A stretch of 46,197 bases of DNA. Source: Desulfovibrio piger. Lineage in GTDB: Bacteria > Desulfobacterota > Desulfovibrionia > Desulfovibrionales > Desulfovibrionaceae. The stretch is taken from NCBI RefSeq assembly GCF_012843875.1, contig NZ_JABAFY010000019.1, positions 1 through 46,197 of the forward strand, written 5' to 3'. Positions 1-9,200 of this stretch are shown here, one piece after another (positions within the stretch are counted from its first letter, which is position 1; each line of letters opens with the position of its first letter). The notes below the pieces were generated by a model. The model made no database searches. It was not told where the DNA came from and saw nothing but the letters and a program-made list of their open reading frames with translations. The position numbers and the translations under genes were made by a program.

Positions 1-70
1 GATGTGCATCTTTTCTTGCCGCCGTTCAAATCAGATGCATATCTTTGTGGGCAAACATAATTTGACGACA

Positions 71-1435
71 CTATCTAGTACCCAGGGTCTGCTGGCCATC
101 TCCGTCGTCCCAGAACAGGTGGGCCACGGGCGGCGCGAAAAACGCTTCCCGCTGTTCTTCCTTGCCCGGTCCAGATTTCAGGGCATCAGCGGTCGTGATC
201 TCTGTGTCCCATTGCACGGGCAGAAGATTGGTGATGACCTTTCCGGCATCCACACCATTTACACCATTTTTCTGCTTCCAGCGCAGGCCTTCGGGTGGAA
301 ACAGGAGGACACCGGCCTCCAGATTGCCTCCTGTGGAAGACATCTTGTCGATAAAGCCCGGCCGCGTCAGATTGCCGGAGCCCAGATACAGCCAGGCGCC
401 ACAGCAGGCGTCCTCGTCCTTCCTGCCGGATGCGGCACTGAAGATAAACTTGGCGTGCAAGTTCCGCGTCGCCGCCCTTTCCCCGAAAACGGCTTCCGGC
501 GGCGCCGCTGGACGAAGATGGAACCCGGCATTTTTCAAGGAATCCAGAGTACCGGCTTTGGCCATGACCTGACAGGAATCTGGATCGACGAAGATATCCA
601 CTCTGGGCCTGCTGGTCAGGAAACTATTTTCCTTGAACTCCCGAACGATACGCAACGGCACCAGTTCCTTTCTTGCGTCCGTGCCTGACTCGAAAAAGCC
701 GGACCCCAGAACAAGACGGGAACACCGTTTCACGCCATGATTATTAAGTTTTTTCAGCAGCCCCTTCAGCAAGGATGCCTTCCGGCTGTCAAAGAAGCGG
801 GGAGCTTCAGCCCGGGCGCCGCAGGCATCCAGCCATCGCGCCACACACTGCCGGGCAAGGGAGCTCTCACTGGGACGCCCGTCAGTCGTGGCGTCGAGCA
901 GACGTGTATCGACATATCCTTGCAGCCACTGCAGCAGATCCCAGGCCGCCCTGATGTCGGCGCGGTCCTGCCCGATACCATCAGCGGCCTCCTCACAGCC
1001 TTCCTGCGTGACATCCAGCCGCCAGGCAAGGTCCAGGCTCTCCTCCACGGTCTGGCGCGTCCAGTTGCCGGTGGAGACCAGCAGGCGCAGCCACCAGCGA
1101 CCGGGCTCCGTTCGATGCCGGAAGCCGAGCAGGGCCACCTTGGCGTGGAGAAGGCGGAATGGCTGACCTTTTTTAAGGAGCAGATGGGCCACACCGGGAA
1201 CATCGGTGGACAGGATGGGGGGATTGCCGGCATCGAGCATCACGGCCAGGAAGATCCGCCCCTGGGCGGCCCGCTGCGCCGCCGTCATCCGGGTAAAGCG
1301 CGTGAGGGCATCATCCAGGAAGGGCGCATCTGCGGAATAGCCGCAGAGCCAGCCGAAGTGCCCGACATGGTCATCCGGGGCGTCGAAATGTCCGGCCAGC
1401 GAAGGCATGGGCAACACGTTCTTCTTGCAGCTCAT
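71..1435 (-). CDS. Phospholipase D-like protein with two HKD-type motifs, divergent from DISARM
   Basis: A 454-residue protein with two phospholipase D-type half sites: LLHAKVALLG (H97, K99) followed by STGN near 121, and NLHAKFIFSA (H327, K329) followed by GSGN near 352. The Asp of the classical HxKxxxxD motif is not in its usual place in either copy, as happens in many prokaryotic PLD-fold nucleases. The ATG at 1435 was chosen because it overlaps the upstream stop as ATGA and has AGGAGG at 1443-1448; a longer reading to 1507 only adds sequence overlapping the neighbour. It is the second gene of a leftward two-gene operon divergent from drmD. PLD-fold proteins in defence loci are usually nucleases, so DNA cleavage is inferred. 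It is distinct from the shorter drmC at 20936-21703. Fold assignment is solid, role is not. Confidence 0.8.
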   Translation of the reverse strand: MSCKKNVLPMPSLAGHFDAPDDHVGHFGWLCGYSADAPFLDDALTRFTRMTAAQRAAQGRIFLAVMLDAGNPPILSTDVPGVAHLLLKKGQPFRLLHAKVALLGFRHRTEPGRWWLRLLVSTGNWTRQTVEESLDLAWRLDVTQEGCEEAADGIGQDRADIRAAWDLLQWLQGYVDTRLLDATTDGRPSESSLARQCVARWLDACGARAEAPRFFDSRKASLLKGLLKKLNNHGVKRCSRLVLGSGFFESGTDARKELVPLRIVREFKENSFLTSRPRVDIFVDPDSCQVMAKAGTLDSLKNAGFHLRPAAPPEAVFGERAATRNLHAKFIFSAASGRKDEDACCGAWLYLGSGNLTRPGFIDKMSSTGGNLEAGVLLFPPEGLRWKQKNGVNGVDAGKVITNLLPVQWDTEITTADALKSGPGKEEQREAFFAPPVAHLFWDDGDGQQTLGTR

Positions 1436-2751
1436 GCGTCGTCCTCCTTCTGTTCTGGATGCAGCAGCGCTTCGAGCTTCCCTGCCATATCCTGCTGCAG
1501 CAGCCACAGATTGCGGACACGAGATGAAATATGCGGCGGCAGCGGGACACCAGCGGGCTGCGGTCCGTCTTCCTCATCCGTGTCATCCCCGAGCCGTTGC
1601 GGCGAGCCGCGAAAGGCTGGACCGGGCACAATGTGCTCGCCCCGCAGCTGGAGGACCTGCCCGTCCCGACGGACGAGGGCGCGTACGATGTCATCCCCAC
1701 AGCATTCCTCTGCAAAGACAAGGGCATCCTTATCCTCATCCCTACCCTCTCGCATCACGGTCAGATACTGTTGCGCCGCCAGCATCAACGGCTCGAGATC
1801 ACAAGGCCGGTCCTTCGACAGGTCCGACAGATCCAGAGACGGAGACGCCATGGTCCCCATATGGCTCTCCAGCTCATCCAGGACCGTGATGGCCGCCTCA
1901 CGTAGAGCGAAGAAGCAAGCACCGGCCTGCAGGTCGTGCCAATGTGTCTCCGAAAGCTGCACCGGTTTGCGCTCCCAGGAGGCTGCGCCCCCTGCTTCGA
2001 GGCTGGCGATCCAGTTCCAGGCATCCTGGCGTCGCTTCGCATCGGGGCCAACCTTGAGGAGACCACGGCGCAGGACGCCCCTGGCCGTATTGGGCAGGGG
2101 AAAAAGGGGCGAAAGGATGTCGGCGGACGGCAGTCGCTTTCGCTGCCCTACGTCCAGTACCCATTTGGCCAGGGACTGTATGGTAGCGTTGCTTTCCGCC
2201 CACAGGGCATGATCTCCCTCGGTGGCCGTACGTGATGCTTTCCCCTGCGTCACCGCATCGATCAGTCTACGGCCCGTATCCGAGCAGCGGAACGAGTTGA
2301 AGCGCGTGTTGTCCGCCTCCACGAGCCCGAGGGCGGGCAGGGGCTGGACCGTGGCTATGCGCATAGGCTGGGTAACGTAGAAACCGGGCTGCCGAGCCTG
2401 CTGAAAGGTGATCCTGTCCCACCCTTTCAGTTTGGTGATGCCGCGCAGACGCGGATCAGGTGTCCAGCCGTGCTCCCGGTAGGCCATCCAGCAGGCGAGG
2501 GCCTCCACGGCATTGGTGACTTCGATATTCGATATCTTCCTGATGTTCGGGCTGTTCCCCCAGGCGCGGACATATTCCGCCACGGCCACGCCCAGCAGAG
2601 CCAGGAAGATCTGCTTGCCGAACCAGACACCGCCCAGCCCGGGCACGGCCAAATCATTGAATCGCCGCACGGACGCGGCAACCCCGAGACCGCGCGTCCG
2701 GCGCAGGGAAGGAAGCGTTTCGGGCCCGAGCAGGCCCCACATATCAGACAT
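1432..2751 (-). CDS. Unknown 439-residue protein, partner of the PLD-like gene
   Basis: I do not recognise this protein. It is translationally coupled to the PLD-like gene (ATGA overlap at 1432-1435), so the two are almost certainly made together. The start at 2751 has GAGGAG a few bases upstream on the minus strand. The N-terminal third holds a moderately hydrophobic stretch around residues 45-60 that is too weak to call a membrane helix. The C-terminal half is acidic and ends in a run of Glu and Asp. No nuclease, ATPase or helix-turn-helix motif is visible. PLD-like genes in defence islands often follow a larger uncharacterised gene (the DUF6361 type, for example), and the layout here matches that habit, but this N-terminus does not look like DUF6361. 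Defence function is inferred from position only. Confidence 0.75.
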   Translation of the reverse strand: MSDMWGLLGPETLPSLRRTRGLGVAASVRRFNDLAVPGLGGVWFGKQIFLALLGVAVAEYVRAWGNSPNIRKISNIEVTNAVEALACWMAYREHGWTPDPRLRGITKLKGWDRITFQQARQPGFYVTQPMRIATVQPLPALGLVEADNTRFNSFRCSDTGRRLIDAVTQGKASRTATEGDHALWAESNATIQSLAKWVLDVGQRKRLPSADILSPLFPLPNTARGVLRRGLLKVGPDAKRRQDAWNWIASLEAGGAASWERKPVQLSETHWHDLQAGACFFALREAAITVLDELESHMGTMASPSLDLSDLSKDRPCDLEPLMLAAQQYLTVMREGRDEDKDALVFAEECCGDDIVRALVRRDGQVLQLRGEHIVPGPAFRGSPQRLGDDTDEEDGPQPAGVPLPPHISSRVRNLWLLQQDMAGKLEALLHPEQKEDDA

Positions 2752-3149
2752 AGAACTCCTCGCTGTGTGACAGGAGATGATACGATACTCTTTTATGCAA
2801 TAACCCTACTCATATAGTACGCTTTATGGCAACGAAACTCACGAGAAATATAGCACATCTTTTTCCAAAATATGGAATTCCACAACACACTCGTCAATTT
2901 TATGAAGCTGCTCTATCTGGCTCTGGCCTACATCCTTTGGATAAAGTTCGCATAAGCAGCAAATCTTATGCCGGACATCCTCGGCGTTTGACGACACCAC
3001 CTGGCACAGTACCGCCTCTTGGCGCAGCCCCACTGCCCTTCTTCCACGGTAGGCAACAGGGTGTCCCTGCCTTGCCGCAGGGCTTGGAGGCCGTTATAGT
3101 ATTTTTGTTACTGTCTGTTTCCGCCCAGGAAAAAGGAGAGAACTCGCAC
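2752..3149. other. Divergent intergenic region in front of drmD
   Basis: About 400 bases separate the leftward PLD operon from drmD. The stretch is AT-richer than its flanks up to about 2960. The drmD frame stays open through it back to 2826, but the sequence it would encode looks non-coding. A 64-codon minus-strand frame at 2839-3033 has no convincing support. It most likely holds the promoters of both operons. Confidence 0.6.
3072..3100 (+). promoter_or_regulatory. Candidate sigma70-type promoter for drmD
   Basis: TTGCCG at 3072-3077 and TATAGT at 3095-3100 are separated by 17 bases, each matching the consensus at four or more positions. It lies 50 bases before the drmD start chosen here and would drive drmD-drmMI. 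Found by eye only. Confidence 0.35.
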
Positions 3150-6100
3150 ATGATGACAGCGCCGGAAGTGGGCCAGACCGTCCTGGTACGGGGAAGGCCG
3201 TATATCGCGGAAGAATGCACCGAACAGGCCCTGCCAGAGACCACGCAGCAGAATCAACATCTGGTGACGCTCTCCTGCCTTGACGAGAACTCCCTTGATG
3301 AAAAATTGCAGGTCATCTGGGAGCTGGAGCCAGGGGCCGAGATCCGCGAGGCGTCCTCCCTGCCGGATGTACGGGCTTTCGACGATCCCGGCGATCTGGA
3401 CGCCTTCCTGCATGCTGTCCGCTGGGGCATCATTTCGCAGATGGACCACAGTAATATGCAGTCGCCCTTCCGCAGCGGCATCGAACCCGAGGACTACCAG
3501 CTGGAGCCGGTGGCCAGAGCCCTGACCATGCCGCGTGTCAACCTGCTGCTGGCGGATGACGTGGGCCTGGGCAAGACCATCGAAGCGGGCCTGACCATGC
3601 AGGAGCTCATGCTGCGCAATCGTGCTACCACGGTGCTCATCGTCTGTCCGGCCTCCCTGCAATACCAGTGGCGGGACGAGATGCGCGACAAGTTCGGTTT
3701 GGAGTTCCGCATCATCAACAGCGAGAGCGTCTCGCGCCTGCGTCGTCAGCGCGGCATCCACGTCAATCCCTGGACACACTTTCCCCGCCTCATTACGTCC
3801 ATCGACTACTTCAAGCAGGATCGCGTGTTCCAGCGTTTTTGCGAGACCCTGCCCGCCGAAGGCGCCGGCAGCTGGCCCCGGCGCTACGATCTGCTCATCG
3901 TGGACGAAGCACACAACATCGCGCCCGCCGGTTCCCTGCATTATGCCAAGCCGTCCCTGCGGACGCGCATCATCCGACGCATCGTGCCCCACTTCGAGCA
4001 CCGACTTTTTCTGACGGCCACGCCTCACAATGGCTATAGCGAAAGTTTCTCGGCCCTGCTGGAGATCCTTGATCCGCAACGCTTCATCCGTGGCGTGACA
4101 CCTACGGCCGACATGCTGCGTCAGGTCATGGTACGACGCATGAAGAGCGACATCGTGGCTTTCGACGGCACACCGCGTTTTCCCCGGCGCGAGATCCATC
4201 CTCTGGAAGTCGCCTACAGCGAAGAGGAACGCACGGTCCATCGTCTGTTCCAGCGCTACGCGGCCTTGTGCACGGCACGGCTGCGTGATGCGGGCGGCGT
4301 TCCCTGGCTGGCCATGCGCTTCGTGCTCATCCTGCTGAAAAAGCGGCTGTTCTCCTCGCCGCGTGCCTTTGCCTCCACGCTGGAGAAACATGCGGCCAGC
4401 CGCTCCCGGGCCCGCACGGCCCCGCGCCGCCACCGTCAGGCCCAATGGCAGTTGCCTGACTTTGAGGAAATGACGGACAACGAGGCCGCCGAAGCTCTGG
4501 ACGAAGTCCTAGATAACGCCGCGGCTACCCTCCCCTGTCCTGATGCGGAGGAGGAACAGGCCCTGACGGAGCTGCGCGGCTGGGCACAGCGTTCCATGCA
4601 GCGCCGGGATGCCAAGGCGGAACATCTGCTGGACTGGCTGCAGCAGACCCTCTGCCCCGGCGGCGTCTGGAACCGGACGCGCGTGGTCATCTTTACCGAA
4701 TACATGGATACCCAGCACTATCTGGCCGAGCTGCTGAACAAAAGTGGCATGGGCGGCGAGCGCCTCATCTGCCTGAACGGCGCCACCAGCGCCCAGGAAC
4801 GGGAGCGTTTCAAGGCGGCCTTCCAGGCGGCCCCCGACACCTCGCCCGTGCGCATCCTGCTGGGCACGGACGCCGCATCCGAAGGTATCAACCTGCAAAA
4901 CCACTGTTCACGGCTCATCCATTACGAGATCCCCTGGAACCCCAGCCGTCTGGAACAGCGCAACGGCCGCGTGGACCGTCACGGGCAGCACGCGCCCGTG
5001 GTGGACATCTATCATTTCGTGGCCGCGGATCTCGCGCAGGGGCAGCATGACGTGATGGCTGCGGATCTGGAATTCCTGTACCGGGTCGTGAACAAGGTGG
5101 AGACCATCCGCCAGGACCTGGGTAAGGTGGGGCCCGTCATCGCCGAACAGGTGGAGCAGGCCATGCTGGCGGGCGGCAATCGCCGCCGGGAGCTGGTCAC
5201 CTCCCGGGCGGAACGGGACGCCGAGGCCGCCCGGACCCTGCTTAAGCTGGACCGCGATCTGAAGCGCATATTGCAGGACATCCACAGCCGTATGGACGCC
5301 ACGCGCAACGAGCTGCTGCTGACGCCGGAGCATGTGCGCCATACCGTGGAAGTGGCCCTGCGTCTGGCCAACCAGCCACCGCTGACGCCCGCGGACGTAC
5401 CGGGACTCCCGGCGGGCCGGGCCTTCCGCCTGCCTGCCTTCACCGGGGCCTGGGCCGCCTGTCTGGAAGGCAATGCCCATCCCTATACCCTTGAGCCGCG
5501 CCCGGTGGTCTTCAGCGGTGACGATGCCGCCGGTCGGGACGACGTGGTGCTGGCCCATCTCAACCACCGCCTGGTGAGCATGAGCCTGCGCCTGCTGCGG
5601 GCCCAGCTCTGGGCCTCGGATCTGGACCGCCGCCTGCACCGGAGCGCCTGCCGTCTGGTGCCTTCGACCCTGATCTCCGAGCCTGTGGTCGTGGTGCTGG
5701 GGCGCATCATCGTGGTGGGCAGCACCAGCCAGCGCATCTATGAGGAGATGATCATGGCCGGGGGCCGTGTGCGGGCCGGACGCTTTGCCCGCATGGGCGT
5801 GCAGGAACTGGAGAATTTCTGGAGCAGCGCCATGAGCCTGGCGCCTGTGCGGGCGGAAGGGCTGGAGACCAGCCTCAGCGAGCTGTGGACCCGCATCGGC
5901 CCTGCGGTACGGCAGGCGCTGGAAGTGCGCTGTGAAGAACGGCTGAAGACCCTGCAAAGCCGCATGGAACGCCGGGCCCAGGAGGAGGTGGCCCGTTTCT
6001 CGGCTGTCATGGACGAGCTGACCGTCATGATCCGTAAACATCTGGACGAGATGCGCACGCCGCAGCAGCTCTCCCTTTTCGATGCCGAAGAACGCGAGGC

Positions 6101-6272
6101 CTTCCAGGCCGACGTCAATGTCCTGCAGGCGCGTCTGCGGCGCATCCCTGCCGAGAAGGAAGAGGAATGCCGCCATCTGCGGGCCCGCTATGCCCAGCCC
6201 CGCCAGACCCTCTTCCCGCTGGCCGTGCTCTGGTTCATTCCCCAATCCCTTGCCCGTGGAGGCTCCCGCTGA
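3150..6272 (+). CDS. drmD: DISARM helicase DrmD (SNF2-like)
   Basis: A 1040-residue superfamily 2 helicase with SNF2-like ATPase motifs: Walker A DDVGLGKT (about 136-143), DEAH box VDEAH (about 251-255), TATPHNG (motif III), and motif VI RLEQRNGRVDRHGQ (about 600-613). A long helical C-terminal region follows. In class 1 DISARM, drmD is the additional SNF2 helicase next to the adenine methylase drmMI. The frame is open back to 2826, but I place the start at 3150 (ATGATG) because AGGAG lies at 3134-3138 and the preceding 108 codons look non-coding. The stop TGA shares a base with the next ATG (TGATG at 6270-6274), so translation is coupled to drmMI. It is expected to help recognise or process unmodified phage DNA; the mechanism is known only in outline for the family. 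Confidence 0.88.
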   Translation: MMTAPEVGQTVLVRGRPYIAEECTEQALPETTQQNQHLVTLSCLDENSLDEKLQVIWELEPGAEIREASSLPDVRAFDDPGDLDAFLHAVRWGIISQMDHSNMQSPFRSGIEPEDYQLEPVARALTMPRVNLLLADDVGLGKTIEAGLTMQELMLRNRATTVLIVCPASLQYQWRDEMRDKFGLEFRIINSESVSRLRRQRGIHVNPWTHFPRLITSIDYFKQDRVFQRFCETLPAEGAGSWPRRYDLLIVDEAHNIAPAGSLHYAKPSLRTRIIRRIVPHFEHRLFLTATPHNGYSESFSALLEILDPQRFIRGVTPTADMLRQVMVRRMKSDIVAFDGTPRFPRREIHPLEVAYSEEERTVHRLFQRYAALCTARLRDAGGVPWLAMRFVLILLKKRLFSSPRAFASTLEKHAASRSRARTAPRRHRQAQWQLPDFEEMTDNEAAEALDEVLDNAAATLPCPDAEEEQALTELRGWAQRSMQRRDAKAEHLLDWLQQTLCPGGVWNRTRVVIFTEYMDTQHYLAELLNKSGMGGERLICLNGATSAQERERFKAAFQAAPDTSPVRILLGTDAASEGINLQNHCSRLIHYEIPWNPSRLEQRNGRVDRHGQHAPVVDIYHFVAADLAQGQHDVMAADLEFLYRVVNKVETIRQDLGKVGPVIAEQVEQAMLAGGNRRRELVTSRAERDAEAARTLLKLDRDLKRILQDIHSRMDATRNELLLTPEHVRHTVEVALRLANQPPLTPADVPGLPAGRAFRLPAFTGAWAACLEGNAHPYTLEPRPVVFSGDDAAGRDDVVLAHLNHRLVSMSLRLLRAQLWASDLDRRLHRSACRLVPSTLISEPVVVVLGRIIVVGSTSQRIYEEMIMAGGRVRAGRFARMGVQELENFWSSAMSLAPVRAEGLETSLSELWTRIGPAVRQALEVRCEERLKTLQSRMERRAQEEVARFSAVMDELTVMIRKHLDEMRTPQQLSLFDAEEREAFQADVNVLQARLRRIPAEKEEECRHLRARYAQPRQTLFPLAVLWFIPQSLARGGSR

Positions 6273-9200
6273 TGTCTGTCGCCGTTGCTGACGAACATAA
6301 CGAATGGCTTTCCCTGCTGGATGTTTCCGGCCCCTTCCTGACCCTGCCTGTGCTCCTGCAGGAAATGCCCGACGGACTGGACCGTCTGCCGCCGGAGGCC
6401 ATGCCCCTGTTGCGGGCGGCACTGGCCCTGCGAGACGATGCCCGGGAGCCGGAGCAGGGCTGCCGGGACTGCGTACTGGCCGTGCTGACCGACCTGCTGG
6501 GCTACGATGCCTCTGTCCTCGTCCCCGCGGCCGATATGGGGGCGGCCTGTCCCGGCCTCTCCCTGCCGGAGATGGGCGAAGAATTGCGGCCTGACTGGCT
6601 GCTGCTGCCGCCCGCGGCCGTTGATCTGGATGATCCGGACGCTCTGGATGCCCCCACGCCCCCGGCTGCGGAGCGCCGCCCTGTGTTGCTGGTGAGCATC
6701 ACCACGGCCCGTCTGGATGCCCCCTTGCCGGGACGCCGTTGTGCCTGGAGCCCGGCGCGCCGCATGGCCGAACTCTGCCGGGCCTCGGGCGTGACGCTGG
6801 GGCTGGTGAGCGATGGCCGCCAGTTCATGCTGGTGCATGCCTGTCAGAACAAGACCACCACCTTCGTGACCTGGGAGGCGGACATCTGGCTGGAAGAGCG
6901 CATCACCCTGCGTTCCTTCGTGACCCTGCTGCACCGGCGGCGCTTCTTTTCGCTGGCCGAGGCCCAGACCCTGCCCTGCCTGCTGGAAAAAAGTGCTGAT
7001 GCCCAGCAGTCCGTCACGGACAAGCTGGGCCTGCAGGTGCGCGGGGCCATCACGGAGTTCTTGCGTGCGCTGGATCGCCTGGACCGTAACGCCGGAGCCG
7101 GCTCGCTGTTGTCGGGCATCCCGGCCCCTCAACTCTACGAGGCGGCCCTGACGGTCATGATGCGTCTGGTCTTTTTGCTCTCCGCCGAGGAACGCGGCCT
7201 GCTGCGTCTGGGGGAACCGGCCTATGACCAGGCTTACGCGGCCTCGACCCTGTGCGGCAGCCTGCGCGAACAGGCCGACAAGCAGGGCGAGGAAGTACTG
7301 GGCTACCGCCATGACGCCTGGGTGCGCCTACTGTCGCTGTTCCGCGCCGTCTACGGCGGCATCCGCCACGAGGACCTGCGCCTGCCCGCCTACGGCGGCT
7401 CGCTTTTCGATCCCGATACCTATCCCTTTCTGGAAGGCCGTCCGCAGGGCAGCTGCTGGCGCGATACGCCTGCCCGGCCCTTGCCCGTGGACAACCGCGT
7501 GATCCTGCACATGCTGGAGTCCCTGCAATTCCTGCGCGACCGCCAGACCACCGGCCGTGACGAAGCGGTGCGCCTGTCCTTCCGGGGCCTGGATGTGGAG
7601 CAGATCGGCCATGTCTACGAAGGCCTGCTGGACCGCACCGCGGCCCGGGCCGAAGGCGTGCTGCTGGGCCTGACGGGCAAGAGCGGCGCCGAGATATTCC
7701 TGTCTCTGGGCGAGGCGGAAGCCTGGCTGGCACAGGGCGAGACGCATCTGCTGGCCTGCCTGCGCGATCTTACCGGCGCCACGCAGGCGTCCCTGAAAAA
7801 ACAGCTGCACGGCGAGCGGCCCCGTGGCCGGGGACGCGGCCGGGGACAGGCTGCCCTGCCTACCGGGAGCGACGCCCAGGATGAGGCAGCCCGCCGGGAA
7901 GTGGGGCTGCACATGGCCTGCAATGGTGATACCGCCCTGCTGGAGCGTGTACGCCCCTTTGCCGGCCTGTTGCGGCAGGACAGTTTCGGTTTGCCGGTCA
8001 TCGTGCCCCACAAGGGCCTGTATGTGACGGCGGGCAGCCAGCGCCGGAATACGGGCACCCACTACACCCCCCGCTCCCTCACCGAGATGCTGGTGGCGGC
8101 CACGCTGGAGCCCCACGTCTACTACGGCCCGGCCGAAGGCCTGCCGCGGGAGCAGTGGCGCCTGCACGATGCCGGGCGCCTGCTCTCCCTCAAGGTCTGT
8201 GACATGGCCATGGGCTCTGGAGCCTTTCTGGTGCAGGCCTGCCGCTATCTGGCCGACCGTCTGCTGGAAGCCTGGGCCACGCCCGCCAGCTCTTCCCCCG
8301 ACGAGCCGCTGCCAGAAGATGCCGAGGAACGTCTGGCTCTGGCCCGGCGACTGGTGGCCGATCGCTGCCTGTACGGGGTGGACAACAACCCCATGGCCGT
8401 GGAGATGGCCAAGCTCTCCCTCTGGCTGGTGACCTTGCAAAAGGACAGGCCCTTCAGCTTTCTGGACCACGCCCTGCGCTGCGGCGATGCCCTCATGGGC
8501 ATCACGGACATGAAACAGCTGGAGGAATTCCACCTTTTTCCCGAAGACGGGCGCGAGCTGGTCTTCGGCTCCACCGACATGCGCGCTGCCGTGCAACAAG
8601 CCCGGCAGGCCCGTGACCGGCTGGAGCACATCCCGTCGGACACGCCCCTCAATGTGGAGCGCAAGAGCGCCCTGCTGGAGCAGGCACGGGAAGCCACCCG
8701 CCTGCTTCGCCTGCGGGCCGATGCCCTGATCATGGCCGTACTGGGCGCGCGCGGCCGCCTGAGCGAGGATGCCCGCTACCAGTGGCTGGACAAGGTGCTG
8801 GCCCCGCAATTCTGCCGCGATCCCGACGATATGGCCCGCTGGCTGGCCGGGCAACGCGCGCGCCTTGTGCACGGCAGCGGCCGGGAACTGGCCCAGCAGG
8901 ACGAGGACGACAATCCCGGCTTCACCCGGCCCCTGCACTGGGCGCTGGAATTTCCCGAAGTCTTTGACCGTGACGATCCGGGCTTTGACGCGCTGGTGGG
9001 CAACCCGCCCTTTTTGGGCAGCCAGCGCATGCGCGAGGCCCTGGGCAATTTTTACCGAGAATATCTGGTGCAGGTCCTGACCCGGGGCAAACGCGGGCAG
9101 GCGGATCTGGTGGCCTACTTTTTCCGCCGTGCGGCCCAGCTGACCCGGCAGGGCGGGGACTTTGGCCTTATCGCCACCAATACCCTGGCCCAGGGCGACA

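Noticed and set aside
2839..3033. 64-codon minus-strand gene between the PLD operon and drmD
   Set aside because: No ribosome-binding site or recognisable protein features, and the position is that of divergent promoters.
2826..3149. N-terminal extension of DrmD
   Set aside because: The frame is open but lacks family similarity, and the best ribosome-binding site is at 3134-3138.
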